Positions 1-11,539 of a stretch of 64,000 bases of DNA are shown one piece after another. The stretch's first letter is position 1; each line of letters begins with the position of its first letter. The position numbers and the translations under genes were made by a program. The DNA is from Nocardioides daphniae. GTDB taxonomy: Bacteria; Actinomycetota; Actinomycetes; Propionibacteriales; Nocardioidaceae. The notes under the pieces are model-generated. The model did not search any database. It was not told where the DNA came from and saw only the letters and a list, made by a program, of their open reading frames with translations. The stretch spans positions 1,922,001-1,986,000 of the forward strand of contig NZ_CP038462.1 of assembly GCF_004777465.1 (NCBI RefSeq), in the 5' to 3' direction.

Positions 1-195
1 ACCCGAGGACTTGTACCAGGCGACCTCCTTCCCGAAGGCCACGCCGTCGGCGATGCTCGGGGTGTCGCCGGTGACGAAGGAGAACGCCTCCTTCGGGTCC
101 GGGCGGAACAGCTTGTCGTGCGCCCAGACAGTGCTGGGCACGGCCAGTGCGGCCGTGGCCACGACAGCGGTCACGATGGTGCGTGCAGTCTTCAT
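1..195 (-). CDS. N-terminus of a secreted protein (truncated by window edge)
   Basis: Minus-strand frame open from ATG at 195 to the window edge, giving 65 residues. Residues 1-25 form a clear Sec signal peptide: MKTAR start, hydrophobic core TIVTAVVATAALAV and a likely cleavage after VWA. The mature part begins HDKLFRPDPKEAF and matches no family I can name. GGAGG lies about 7 bases upstream of the ATG, which supports this start. The protein should be exported; function unknown. Confidence 0.6.
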   Translation of the reverse strand, partial: MKTARTIVTAVVATAALAVPSTVWAHDKLFRPDPKEAFSFVTGDTPSIADGVAFGKEVAWYKSSG

Positions 196-2171
<1,976 letters not shown>

Positions 2172-2181
2172 CCCCTCCTTC

Positions 2182-2219
2182 GTGCGGTGTCGTGGCGATC
2201 GCTCGCCACGGCACCGCAC
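2182..2219. terminator. Long hairpin between convergent genes
   Basis: A 17-bp inverted repeat, gtgcggtgtcgtggcga paired with tcgccacggcaccgcac with one G-U, around a tcgc loop. It lies between the stop of the amine oxidase gene and the stop of the convergent thioesterase gene. It has no T tract, as is common in high-GC actinobacteria. It probably terminates transcription from both sides. Confidence 0.7.
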
Positions 2220-2240
2220 GATGCTGTGCGGGCCCGCGGC

Positions 2241-2693
2241 TCAGAGCTTCCGCAACGTGACGACGGGGACGTCGGCGCGGGCACTCTCGGCGACCCCGGC
2301 GATCCGAGCAGGCACGCGGGTGACCCCCGAGCCGTCGCGGGCGACGTACACGTGGACCCAGTGCCCGAGCGCTGCTCGCCGTCCGTCGACGAAGGCGGCA
2401 AGGGCGTAGGTGATGCTGCTGCGCCCGACCTCCCTGACCGCGAGCCCGATGGTGACCTCGTCGCCCAGGCCCACCTCGTTCTCGTACGAGCAGGCGGACT
2501 CGCCCACCACGCCGATGGCGTCGGCAGAGACCGGCTCGACGCCGGCCTCGGCCTGCAGCCACGTGTTGATCGCGGTGTCGAACCAGCCGTAGTAGACGAT
2601 GTTGTTCACGTGGCCGTACATGTCGACGTCGGACCAGCGCACCTGCTGGCCGACCTGTACGGGGTAGTCGTCGACGGTGGGAGGCGTGCTCAT
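2241..2693 (-). CDS. Hotdog-fold acyl-CoA thioesterase (4HBT family)
   Basis: 150-residue single-domain hotdog thioesterase that would hydrolyse an acyl-CoA in the cytoplasm. The 4HBT signature is near the N-terminus: WSDVDMYGHVNNIVYYGWFD, with the catalytic-site Asp and the conserved GHVNN stretch. Length is normal for the family. Its ATG overlaps the stop of the upstream dehydrogenase (ATGA), so the two are one operon and translationally coupled. With an acyl-CoA dehydrogenase pair transcribed divergently, a role in degrading an acyl-CoA substrate is likely, but the substrate is unknown. Confidence 0.85.
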   Translation of the reverse strand: MSTPPTVDDYPVQVGQQVRWSDVDMYGHVNNIVYYGWFDTAINTWLQAEAGVEPVSADAIGVVGESACSYENEVGLGDEVTIGLAVREVGRSSITYALAAFVDGRRAALGHWVHVYVARDGSGVTRVPARIAGVAESARADVPVVTLRKL

Positions 2694-3805
2694 CGTGCGT
2701 CCGCCTTCATGGTGATCAGCTGGCGCAGCTCGCTTCCCTCGGCCAGGCGCTCCATCGCCTCGTTGATCCGGGAGAGTGGGAGCGACGAGCTGATCAGCTG
2801 CTCGACGGGCAACCGGCCCCGCGCCACAGGTCGACGAAGATCGGGACGTCCCTGGCGGGCACCGACGACCCCAGGTAGCTGCCGACGATGGTGCGGCCCC
2901 TCGGCCACCAGGGCGAGGGGCGAGACGGTCGCGGTGTCGTCGGGGGCGGGAAGGCCCACCGTGACGGTGGTGCCGCCGGCGGCGGTGCATGCGACGGCGA
3001 GCTCGAAGGCGCTGGCGCGGCCCACGGCCTCGACGACCCGGTCTGCCTTCAGGGTGGCGGCGGCCTCGTCGGGGTCGAGGGCGCGGCTGGCCCCGAGCCG
3101 GAGTGCCTGGTCGCGCTTGGCCCGGGAGGTGTCCACGCCGACGACCTCGACGTCGTCGAGGGCGAGCGCCGTGACCAGCGCCGCCATGCCGACGCCGCCG
3201 AGGCCCACGACGGCCAGGGTCGACCCGGGGGCAGGTCGCGCGGCGTTGACCACCGCTCCCCCGCCGGTCAGCACCGCACATCCCAGGAGGGCGGCGACCT
3301 CGGCGGGGACGTCGTCGCCTACAGGCACCACGGAGCGTCGGTCGACCACCGCGTGAGTGGCGAACCCCGAGACCCCCAGGTGGTGGTGCACCGGGCCTTC
3401 GGCGTCGGACAGGCGCCCGCCACCGGCGAGCATCTCGCCGGCACCGTTGGCGGCGGATCCCGGCACGCACGGGGCGACACCGTCACTCGCGCACCCGCCG
3501 CACGCGCCGCACCGTGGCAGGAAGGTGAGGACCAGGCGCTGCCCCACGGCTATGTCGTCGACGCCCGAGCCGACCTCGAGCACCCGTCCTGCCGCCTCGT
3601 GGCCGAGCAGCATGGGGGTCGGGCGGCTCCGGGACCCGTCCACGACCGACAGGTCGGAGTGGCAGACGCTCGCCACCTCGATCTCGACGAGGAGCTCGGT
3701 CTCACGAGGCCCGTCGAGCTCCAGGGGCACGACGTCGAGCGGGGTGGAGACCTCGTACGGTCGGGGTGCCCCCACCGTACGCAGCACGGCTCCTGTGATC
3801 TGCAT
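2690..3805 (-). CDS. Zinc-dependent medium-chain alcohol dehydrogenase (locally shifted frame)
   Basis: Medium-chain dehydrogenase family, NAD(P)-linked alcohol/aldehyde oxidation, about 371 residues. It shows the catalytic zinc site region CHSDLSVVDG and GHEAAGRVLEVG, the structural-zinc cysteines CGACGGC, and the Rossmann motif VVGLGGVGMAA. The ATG at 3805 is preceded by GGGAGG. Between about 2826 and 2905 the frame is shifted and then restored: one extra base (or two missing) in a G run, then one missing G. About 26 residues are therefore garbled, while the expected RTIVGSYLGSSV reads in the alternate frame. First gene of a two-gene operon with the thioesterase. Confidence 0.85.
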   Translation of the reverse strand: MQITGAVLRTVGAPRPYEVSTPLDVVPLELDGPRETELLVEIEVASVCHSDLSVVDGSRSRPTPMLLGHEAAGRVLEVGSGVDDIAVGQRLVLTFLPRCGACGGCASDGVAPCVPGSAANGAGEMLAGGGRLSDAEGPVHHHLGVSGFATHAVVDRRSVVPVGDDVPAEVAALLGCAVLTGGGAVVNAARPAPGSTLAVVGLGGVGMAALVTALALDDVEVVGVDTSRAKRDQALRLGASRALDPDEAAATLKADRVVEAVGRASAFELAVACTAAGGTTVTVGLPAPDDTATVSPLALVAEGPHHRRQLPGVVGARQGRPDLRRPVARGRLPVEQLISSSLPLSRINEAMERLAEGSELRQLITMKADAR

Positions 3806-3981
3806 GCGAACCTCCCAGTCGGGCCGGCGCACGGCGGCCAGCGCCAACGTATGCAGCCGGGCGGGCGTCCACAAGGGCCAGACGCCGTCGGAGCGATCAA
3901 CTCCGTTTGTGCGCTGCGCCCCTGTACGTGGACGACGGTCGCGCGCATGATGAACGCTCACGAGGAGAGAGGGGCGTCGGG

Positions 3982-5129
3982 ATGCGGCTTTCGCTGTCCG
4001 CCGAGGACCAGGCCTTCCGCCAGGAGATGGCCGAGCTGTTCACCAGCGTGGTGCCGGCCGAGGTCCGCCGGACCGTCCTGGAGGGTGGCGAGATCACCGA
4101 GCAGATGTTCCGCACCAGCCAGCGGGCGCTCAACGACGCCGGCATTGCGGTGCCGCACTGGCCGCAGCAGTGGGGTGGGCGGGGTGGACGGAGCTGCAGC
4201 GCCACCTCTGGCACGAGGAGATGCAGCGCGCAGGCGTCCCCACCCCCCTGCCGTTCAACGTGAGCATGATCGGCCCGGTGCTCATCCAGTTCGCCTCGCA
4301 GGAGATGAAGGAGCGCTTCCTGCCCGCCACCGCCAGCCTCGACATCTGGTGGTCCCAGGGATTCTCGGAGCCCGACGCCGGTTCCGACCTGGCCGGCCTG
4401 CGGACGAGCGCCGTGCGCGACGGTGACGACTGGATCGTCAACGGTCAGAAGACCTGGACGACGCTGGGCCAGTACGGCGACTGGATCTTCACCCTCGTGC
4501 GCACCGACCCTGCGGTGAAGAAGCAGGCGGGCATCTCGATGCTGCTGATCGACATGACGTCGCCAGGCGTGGAGGTCCGGCCCATCCAGCTCATCGATGG
4601 CGGCCACGAGGTCAACGAGGTGTGGTTCACCGACGTACGTGTGCCCGGCGAGAACCTCGTGGGCGAGGTCAACCAGGGCTGGACGATGGCGAAGTTTCTG
4701 CTCGGCAACGAGCGGGTCGGCGTCGCCCCGGTCGCGATGGTGAAGCGGATGCTCGGCCGGGCCAAGGAGGTCGCCGCCGACCAGCTCGACGACCCCGTGG
4801 TCCGAGCCCGGGTGGCCGAGCTGGAGAACGAGCTGCTGGCACTCGAGCTCACCACCCTGCGCGTGGTCGCCCACTCCGACGGAGGAGAGCCGCACCCCGC
4901 CAGCTCGGTGCTCAAGCTGCGCGGCACCGAGCTCCAGCAGGCGGTCAGCGAGCTGGTCGTCGACCTCGCCGGGCCTGCCTCCCTGGTGCCTCCCGACTCG
5001 GAGAGCGACCTGCCGCTGTGGGCCCGGCGCTCGGCCCCGGTCTACCTCAACTACCGCAAGGCCTCGATCTACGGCGGCTCCAACGAGATCCAGCGCCAGA
5101 TCATCGCCGGCACCATCCTCGGACTGTAG
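3982..5129 (+). CDS. Acyl-CoA dehydrogenase, subunit 1 of a pair (one frameshift)
   Basis: FAD-dependent acyl-CoA dehydrogenase of about 382 residues, introducing an alpha-beta double bond into an acyl-CoA. Recognisable are the N-terminal helical domain (LSAEDQAFRQEMAELF), the middle flavin/substrate segment (WSQGFSEPDAGSDLAGL) and the C-terminal IYGGSNEIQRQIIAGTILG. In MCAD-type enzymes a catalytic Glu precedes the GT/GS motif; here that position is Gly, so the base must sit elsewhere, as in isovaleryl-type or heteromeric enzymes. One G is missing in the run at about 4181, and the frame then continues. A second dehydrogenase gene begins 8 bases downstream, suggesting an alpha-beta heteromer like the FadE pairs of mycobacterial steroid degradation. 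Confidence 0.85.
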
Positions 5130-5137
5130 GGACTGAC

Positions 5138-6267
5138 ATGGACTTCACGCTCGACGACGAACAGATCGCCCTGCGCGCGGCCGCTCCTGCTCGCGCCGCT
5201 ACGGCGACTTCGAGGAACGGCGCCGCAGCGTCAGCAGCGACCTCGGGCACGACCCGACGCTGTGGAAGGCGCTCGCCGAGATGGGTGCACTCGGGCTGCC
5301 CTTCTCCGAGGAGGACGGCGGGATGGGCGCTGGCCCCGTCGAGGTCGGCCTCGTGGCGCAGGAGGTCGGCCGCGTCCTGGCGCCCGAGCCCTACCTGGCC
5401 GCAGTCGTCCTGGCGGGCGGCGTGGTGGCCTCCCTGGGCACGGACGCACAGCGCGCCGAGGTGCTGGGCGAGCTCTCGTCCGGGAACCTGCACCTCGCCC
5501 TCGCGCACGCCGAGCCCGGAAGGCGGTGGAGCGACACCGCCAGCTCCGTGACCGCGACCCTCGTCGGTGACGAGTGGAGGATCAGCGGCGTCAAGGAACC
5601 AGTCCTCCACGGCGACGCCGGCACGCTCGTCGTCACCGCCGCGCTGCCCGAGGGTGGCACCGGCGCGTTCCTGGTCGCCGGCGAGTCCGCGACCACGACC
5701 ACCGCCACGGCGTACGACGGCACCCGCGTGAGCCGCGTCGTCCTGGACGGCGCCCGCGGGGTCCCGCTCGGGGAGGCGGGCGCCGACGCCACGGAGGGGA
5801 TCGCCGTCGCGCTCGACCGGGCCCGGATCACCGCCTGCCATGAGGCCCTCGGCGCCATGGAGGCTGCTCTGGCGGCGACCACCGGCTACCTCCGAAGCCG
5901 CAAGCAGTTCGGCGTACCGCTGAGCACCTTCCAGGCGCTCACCTTCCGCGCCGCCGACATGTACGTCGCCGTCGAGCTCAGCACCAGCATGGTGTGGTGG
6001 GCGACGATGGTCGCCGCCGAGCGCGACGCGACCGCGACCAGGGAGGCGGCTGCGCGGGCCGCCCTCCAGGTCAGTCGGGCCGGTCGTCTGGTCGGGCAGG
6101 AGGCGATCCAGCTGCACGGCGGCATCGGTATGACCGCGGAGTACCTGGTCGGCAACCTCAAGGCCCACCTCACCGCGCTCGACCACCTGCTGGGTGACGG
6201 GTCGCACCACCTGCGCTCGCTCGCGCAGGGAGTGGCCGCGTACGACGCCCTGGACCCGCTGGCCTGA
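5138..6267 (+). CDS. Acyl-CoA dehydrogenase, subunit 2 of a pair (one frameshift)
   Basis: Second acyl-CoA dehydrogenase of the pair, about 376 residues. The start MDFTLDDEQIALRAA is in one frame; from about 5200 the protein continues in the next (LWKALAEMGALGLPFSEEDG), so one base is missing near 5180-5200. Family hallmarks include the C-terminal helix ATTGYLRSRKQFGVPLSTFQ and QLHGGIGMTAEYLVGNLK. It begins 8 bases after subunit 1 and ends six bases before the convergent regulator. Two adjacent distinct dehydrogenases are typical of heterotetrameric FadE-type enzymes. The substrate is unknown. Confidence 0.85.
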
Positions 6268-6273
6268 CCGGGG

Positions 6274-7490
6274 TCAGCGGGCGCGCGCCATGAGGGCCAG
6301 CCCCAGCAGGAGCTTGTCCCGCGGGTTGCCGAGGGAACGGCCGGTGAGCTGCTCGATCTGCTTGAGCCGGTAGATCACCGTGTTGCGGTGGCAGTAGAGC
6401 TCGCTCGCCGCGTGCGTGGGAGAGCCGTCGTGACGCAGCAGGGCGTCCAGGGTCTCCAGCAGCACCTCCGCCTGGGCGGGCGGCTGGGCCAGCACCGGCC
6501 CGAGCGCCTCGGCCACCAGCCGCGGGGCCACCAGCGGGTTGCCGGCGATGAGCACCTCCGGGAGCCGTTCCGAGACCGCCACCACCCGGCGGGCACCTCG
6601 CGGCACGGTCTCTGCTGCGCGGCACGCGAGCTGGAAGGCGGTCGCGAAGCCGGCGATCCCGTCGGCCGAGAGCGCCACCCCCATCCGCCCCGCCCCCGGT
6701 GGCGTGAACACCCCGACCAAGGTGTCCTCGTCGGGCAGCTGCCCCGACAGGAGCCCGTAGTGCACGCCGGAGCGCACGTGCCAGCGAGCGACGATCCCGA
6801 GCCGGTCGAGCCGGTCGTCGGCGGTGGCCAGCTCGTCCCCCACGTCGGGGCGGTCGTGGATCAGCGCGACGCAGGCCACCGCGTCGTCGGCCCCGATGCC
6901 CAGGGCTGCGTACACCTCGTCGGCGAAGGCGGGGTCCGCGCCGCGCCCCTCGACCAGCCCGTCGAGCAGTCCCTGCTCCCGCTGGAGGTCCTGGCGCTGC
7001 ATGCGGGAGGTCTCACGGCGGTAGGCCTCGATCACGACGGTTTCTGCACGTCCAGCGTGGTCCACACGCTGCGCGCCGCGAGCAGCAGCACCTGGTCGTC
7101 GACATGGATCGCCGGGTCGACGGTCACCCGCCCGACCAACGCCTCCCAGAGGATCCGTGCCCCGAGCATGTAGGCGTTGAGCACCAGCTCCAGCGGCACG
7201 TCCTGCCGTGCGCGGCGTCGCCCCGTCTCGCGCCAGAGCTCGACGGCGTTGCCGGTCCCTTCACCGCGCTCCTGGCCCTGCCCCGAGAGGATCCGCAGAC
7301 CGCGGCGGATGTGCTCGCGGGTGCTGGTGCGCACGTCGGCACGGAACTCCGGACCGATGCGCTCCCACAGGTCGTGGTCGCGTTCGAAGAGCGACAGGGT
7401 GATGGTGTCGGCGATCGAGTCGGACTGGTCGAGCAGCAGCGCCCACGCACTCCGCAGGGCGTCCTCGACGTCGACCTCGCTGGTGGTCAT
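6274..7490 (-). CDS. PucR/CdaR-type transcriptional regulator (one frameshift)
   Basis: Transcription factor of about 405 residues. The C-terminal PucR-type helix-turn-helix is plain (SELYCHRNTVIYRLKQIEQL, then LLLGLALMAR). The N-terminal half resembles the helical sensor region of CdaR-like regulators (LLDQSDSIADTITLSLFERD). The two halves lie in different frames, joined near 7046 where LDVQ should run into VVIEAYRRETSRM; one base is missing there. It is convergent to the acyl-CoA dehydrogenase genes and is the best candidate for their local regulator. No binding site was identified. Confidence 0.8.
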
Positions 7491-7641
7491 GCGGTCAGGT
7501 TCGCACTCGGAGCACAACTCTGACCATCCCCCCACGCGGCCTTGGGGCCCCGGGACCAAGCACTTCTGGGCGCCGAGACCAATGACCCCGATGTGCCAGC
7601 CAACCAGGGTGGTACAGGTCACACCGCACGAGGAGGGCACC

Positions 7642-8158
7642 GTGGGGCACGCAACCGCACCAACGGCACAGGTCGAGGCCTCCGCCATGTTCGCGCTCGA
7701 GCACGTCACCGTCACCTTCGGCGGACTCGTGGCGCTCACCGACGCCTCCCTGTCGGTCGCGCCCCACAGCGTCCACGGCGTCATCGGACCCAACGGCGCC
7801 GGCAAGACGACACTCTTCAACGTCGCGTGCGGCTTCGTACGCCCCGACGAGGGCCGGGACGCGCTGCACGGGCGCCACCTCCCCCGGCTGCGCCCCCACG
7901 ACCTGCCCCGCCTCGGGATCGCCCGCACCCTCCAGGGCTCGGCCTGTTCGACGGGATGACCGTGCTGGACCCGCCCCCTTCCGCTACGGCGCCGACAACC
8001 ACCTGGGCATCTCGGGCATGCGCCTGGTCGAGCTCAAGGGCAGAGGTTCCGAACCGCTCACCCCGGTGCTGGTCACCGACATCGGCGACGCGGAGATCAC
8101 CGAGGACTCCTCCGGCCAGGACGGCGATGCACCGCCGGCGAGCGGAGTGCCGGAGTGA
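7642..8158 (+). pseudogene. Chimeric remnant: LivG ATPase head joined to a LivJ/K-type binding-protein tail
   Basis: The GTG at 7642 has AGGAGG just upstream and starts a branched-chain amino-acid-type ABC ATPase (MFALEHVTVTFGGLVALTD, Walker A GPNGAGKTTLFN, then IARTLQG). After about 110 residues, past LFDGMTVLD in the next frame, the sequence changes to RYGADNHLGISGMRLVELKG. That stretch looks like the C-terminus of a periplasmic binding protein of the same transporter class. The rest of the ATPase, the second ATPase, the permeases and most of the binding protein are absent. Frame shifts occur near 7937 and 7975. Most likely an internal deletion fused the two ends of a liv-type operon; misassembly is the alternative. 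Not functional as a transporter. Confidence 0.65.
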
Positions 8159-8263
8159 GGTCAGCGGTCGCGGCGGTACGGCGAACGAGCAACTCCCTCC
8201 TGGCCCCCGTGCCATACTGAGGGCCGAGGGTGGAGCACGGCGCCCTACCCTCAAGTTGACGGA

Positions 8264-10867
8264 GTGTTCTTGAACATCGATGAGCCGCTCCGCACCGCAC
8301 CGCGCTCGGCCCTCAGCGGCACCCACGGTGACGACCCGGAGTTCATGCGATCCGCCCACGCCCGCCTGGTGACGGGACAGATCGACGACACCACGCGTCT
8401 GGACCGGCTGACCGAGCTGACCGCTCGGTTGCTGGGCGCGAGCACCTCCCAGGTGTCGATCATCTCGGAGGTCCAGATGGTGGTGGGTGCCTCGGGCCCC
8501 GCGGCCCCCGCGAAGCTCGAGGCGTCCCCCGCGGAGGACTCGATGTGCACGGTCACCGTCAACCACGGGTCGCCGCTGGCGGTCCACGACGCCGCCCGGG
8601 ACGACCGCGTCGCGGGTCTGCCTCCGGTGACGAGTGGTGCGGTCCGCACCTACGCCGGGGTGCCGCTCCGCGTCGGTGGTCACGTGGTCGGTGCCCTGTG
8701 TGCGTACGACAGCGTCGTCCGCACGTGGACCGAGGATGACGTCGCGCTCCTGGAGCTGCTCGGCGAGGCGGTGACCGCCGAGCTGCAGCTGGCGGCCGTC
8801 GAGGCCAGCTACAGCGAGGACCGGCAGATCTGGAGCGTCGCCGTCGAGGCCGCTGGCGTGGGGGCGTACGACTGGAACCTGCACACCGGCGAGCTGAGCT
8901 GGGACGACCGGACGTTGGAGCTCTTCGGGGTGGAGCGCAACCACTTCGACGGCCGGATCGAGACCTTCAGCTCCTTGGTGCATCCCGACGACCGCGACCG
9001 GGTCACGCAGGCTTGGCAGAACACGATCGAGCAGTGCGGCGTGCTCGACGTGGAGTACCGCGTGGTGCCGCCCGAGGGTCCGACGCGGTGGGTCCTGGCC
9101 CGAGGCGAGGCCTACCCCGGTCTCTCCGGGCGGGCCGAGCGACTCGTCGGAGCCGTCCTGGACACCACCCAGGTCCAGGAGGGCGAGGCGCGCATCGCGC
9201 GCGTGCTCGAGGCCATGCCGAGTGCGTTCTTCAGCCTCGACCGCGAGTGGCGGTTCACCTACGCGAACGCCCGTGCTCAGCAGCTCCTGGCCGGTGTCTC
9301 GGGGGACCTCAGCGGCCACGTGCTGTGGGAGCTCTTCCCGCAGGCCGTCGGCAGCGACTTCGAGGTGCACTACCGGCACGCGGTCGAGTCCGGCGAGCCC
9401 GTGTCGTTCGAGGCGTACTACCCGCCGCCCCTCAACGCCTGGTACGAGGTGCGCGCCTGGCCGAGCCCGGAGGGACTCTCGGTCTACTTCCTCGAGATCA
9501 CCGACCGCCGCCTCGCCCAGGAGGAGCTTGCCCGCAGCGCAGAGCGCGGGTCCCTGCTCGCCGAGGTCACCTCGTCACTCACCTCGACCTTCGACACCTA
9601 CCAGGCGGTCGGGCGGCTGGCCCAGCTCCTGGTGCCCCGACTGGGCGAGTGGTGCATCGTGACGCTGGTCGACCACAACGAGCCCTTCACCCAGCGCGAC
9701 TGGCGGCGCCACCTGCGTGACATCGGGTTGTGGCACGCCGACGAGTCGCGCCGGCACACGCTGCAGCGGTACGTCGACCTGCGGGTCTCGGCGCTCTCCG
9801 ACGACTCCTACCTGGCCCGCGCGCTCTCGGGCGAGCGGTCCGTCCTGGTGGCCGACCGCGCCCACGAGCAGGTCACTGCGACGTTGCAGCCGGGCGAGGC
9901 ACGCGACCGGTACCTCGAGCTGGAGGCGGAGAACGTCGCGTTCCTGCCGGTCCGGGGCCGGGGCCGCACGGTCGGCGCACTCACCGTCGGTCGCCGCCGC
10001 GGCATGCCGGCGTTCACCCCCGACGAGCTCAACACGCTGGTGGACATCTCCGCCCGCGCCGGGCTCGCGTTGGACAACGCCCGGGCGTACGCCGAGCAGC
10101 GCGACCTCGCCGAGGGCCTGCAGCGCAGCCTGCTCACCCCGCCACCGGACCCGGCGCACCTGCAGGTGGCAGTGCGCTACGAGCCGGCCGCCGAGGTCGC
10201 GCAGGTGGGCGGCGACTGGTACGACTCCTTCCTCCAGACCGACGGCTCGGTGGTGGTCGTGATCGGCGACGTCGTGGGCCACGACACCGTGGCCGCCGCG
10301 GCCATGGGCCAGCTGCGCGCCCTGCTGCGCGGCATCGCCGTCACCACGGGCGAGGGCCCGGCCGCTGTGCTGGGCAGGGTCGACTCCGCCATGCCGACGC
10401 TGCAGATCGACACCACGGCCACCGCAGTGGTCGCGCAGGTCGAGCAGACCTCGCAGGAGGTCGAGGCGGGGACGGTACGGCTGCGCTGGTCGAACGCCGG
10501 CCACCCGCCGCCCATCGTCGCGGTGCGGCAGACCGACGGCAGCGTGGTCACCGAGGTGCTCGAGGGTGACGGGCCCGACCTCCTCCTGGGCATCGACCTC
10601 GGCGTCGAGCGCGCCGAGGTGGTCACCCACGTGCCCCTGGGCGCGACGGTGCTGCTCTACTCCGACGGCCTCGTCGAGCGTCGTGGCCAGAGCCTGGACG
10701 ACGGCATCGAGCGCCTGCGCGCCACCCTCGCGGACCTGGTGGCCGAGGGCTGCGACCTCGACACCCTGGGCGACCAGCTGCTGGCCCGCCTGCTTCCCGA
10801 TCGGCCCGAGGACGACGTCGCCCTCGTCGCCCTGCGGCTGCGTCAGCCGGTGGCGTCGTCCGACTGA
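8264..10867 (+). CDS. GAF-PAS-PAS-GAF-SpoIIE sensor phosphatase (RsbU-like)
   Basis: Intact 867-residue multidomain serine phosphatase of the PP2C/SpoIIE class, which usually dephosphorylates anti-sigma-factor antagonists in partner-switching stress control. Order: GAF about 20-170 (TYAGVPLRVGGHVVGALCAY), PAS with PAC about 180-290 (VGAYDWNLHTGELSWDDRTL), second PAS about 290-410, second GAF about 430-620, and SpoIIE phosphatase about 645-860 (VGGDWYDSFL, VVIGDVVGHD, LLYSDGLVERRG). There are no membrane segments, so it is a cytoplasmic sensor. The first GTG overlaps a GGAG; the TTG six bases later (8270) has that GGAG at proper spacing and may be the true start. No HATPase kinase or STAS partner lies nearby. 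Confidence 0.9.
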   Translation: MFLNIDEPLRTAPRSALSGTHGDDPEFMRSAHARLVTGQIDDTTRLDRLTELTARLLGASTSQVSIISEVQMVVGASGPAAPAKLEASPAEDSMCTVTVNHGSPLAVHDAARDDRVAGLPPVTSGAVRTYAGVPLRVGGHVVGALCAYDSVVRTWTEDDVALLELLGEAVTAELQLAAVEASYSEDRQIWSVAVEAAGVGAYDWNLHTGELSWDDRTLELFGVERNHFDGRIETFSSLVHPDDRDRVTQAWQNTIEQCGVLDVEYRVVPPEGPTRWVLARGEAYPGLSGRAERLVGAVLDTTQVQEGEARIARVLEAMPSAFFSLDREWRFTYANARAQQLLAGVSGDLSGHVLWELFPQAVGSDFEVHYRHAVESGEPVSFEAYYPPPLNAWYEVRAWPSPEGLSVYFLEITDRRLAQEELARSAERGSLLAEVTSSLTSTFDTYQAVGRLAQLLVPRLGEWCIVTLVDHNEPFTQRDWRRHLRDIGLWHADESRRHTLQRYVDLRVSALSDDSYLARALSGERSVLVADRAHEQVTATLQPGEARDRYLELEAENVAFLPVRGRGRTVGALTVGRRRGMPAFTPDELNTLVDISARAGLALDNARAYAEQRDLAEGLQRSLLTPPPDPAHLQVAVRYEPAAEVAQVGGDWYDSFLQTDGSVVVVIGDVVGHDTVAAAAMGQLRALLRGIAVTTGEGPAAVLGRVDSAMPTLQIDTTATAVVAQVEQTSQEVEAGTVRLRWSNAGHPPPIVAVRQTDGSVVTEVLEGDGPDLLLGIDLGVERAEVVTHVPLGATVLLYSDGLVERRGQSLDDGIERLRATLADLVAEGCDLDTLGDQLLARLLPDRPEDDVALVALRLRQPVASSD

Positions 10868-10966
10868 GCCAGGTGCCGACCACGTCGTGCAGGCGTTGCT
10901 CGCGCGGCTGATGCGCGCCTGAGCTGACTCATGCCGGGGATGACCTCGGACCTCCAAGCAGGTGGG

Positions 10967-11312
10967 CTAGCACGACATCTTGGTCCGCGTGTCGAGCAAC
11001 GCCCGACGCACGTCGCGGTAGGCACCCTCGTGCCCGGCCAGCACCGTCCCCGCCACGCTCGACGCGGTCGAGGCAGCAGCATCCATCTGCGCCCTGGCAC
11101 GTTCCCAGTTCTGGCGAAGCTGATCGGTGAGCCCGTCGAGACGCTCGTTGCCCCCCATCGTCGCCAGGTGCACCTGCACCTCCAAGGTCCTCGATCCGAC
11201 CCTTCCACTGGTCGAGTCGCGCCTGCACCAACTCCTCCCGCAGCGCGGCCTGAGCCTCTTGCAGCTTCGTGAGCTGCTCCTCCAGGTGCACGATCCTGTC
11301 GTCCGTCGTCAT
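10967..11312 (-). CDS. Small coiled-coil protein (one frameshift), function unknown
   Basis: About 114 residues if a one-base insertion near 11185 is removed. The N-terminal part is a regular heptad coil (MTTDDRIVHLEEQLTKLQEA) continuing to WKGRIEDL. The frame then shifts and continues EVQVHLATMGGNERLDGL to a C-terminal KMSC. It is charged, soluble and without a known domain. Its start codon abuts the integrase-tail remnant on the other strand, so it may have come with that element. I can assign no function. Confidence 0.5.
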
Positions 11313-11318
11313 GTGCAA

Positions 11319-11436
11319 CTCATGGCTCTGGGAGGGCACTCGACGAGCCACGCGGCGATGCGCTACCAACAGGCTGCCTCGGACCGGCCGGCCGAACTGG
11401 CCCGGCGGAGGGCCGAAGCGCGAGGCTGGAGGCCAG
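11319..11436 (+). pseudogene. C-terminal remnant of a tyrosine recombinase (integrase)
   Basis: Translates as LMALGGHSTSHAAMRYQQ followed by AASDRPAELARRRAEARGW. This is the catalytic tail of a tyrosine integrase: the last active-site His in GHS and the nucleophilic Tyr in MRYQ. The same stretch ends the intact integrase at 46,174-46,300, with LMALGGHSTSYAAMRYQQ. Nothing of the N-terminal or core domain precedes it. It is best read as the scar of a lost integrative element. Confidence 0.7.
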
Positions 11437-11539
11437 AGCCAGGCACAGCAGCTGGGCGACGACCGGCGCCGCGGGTGCGGCTGTCCCGAGGACGTCCTCG
11501 GTTCCTCCCCGTGTGGGGGCAGAGTCCCGCAAGAGGCAG

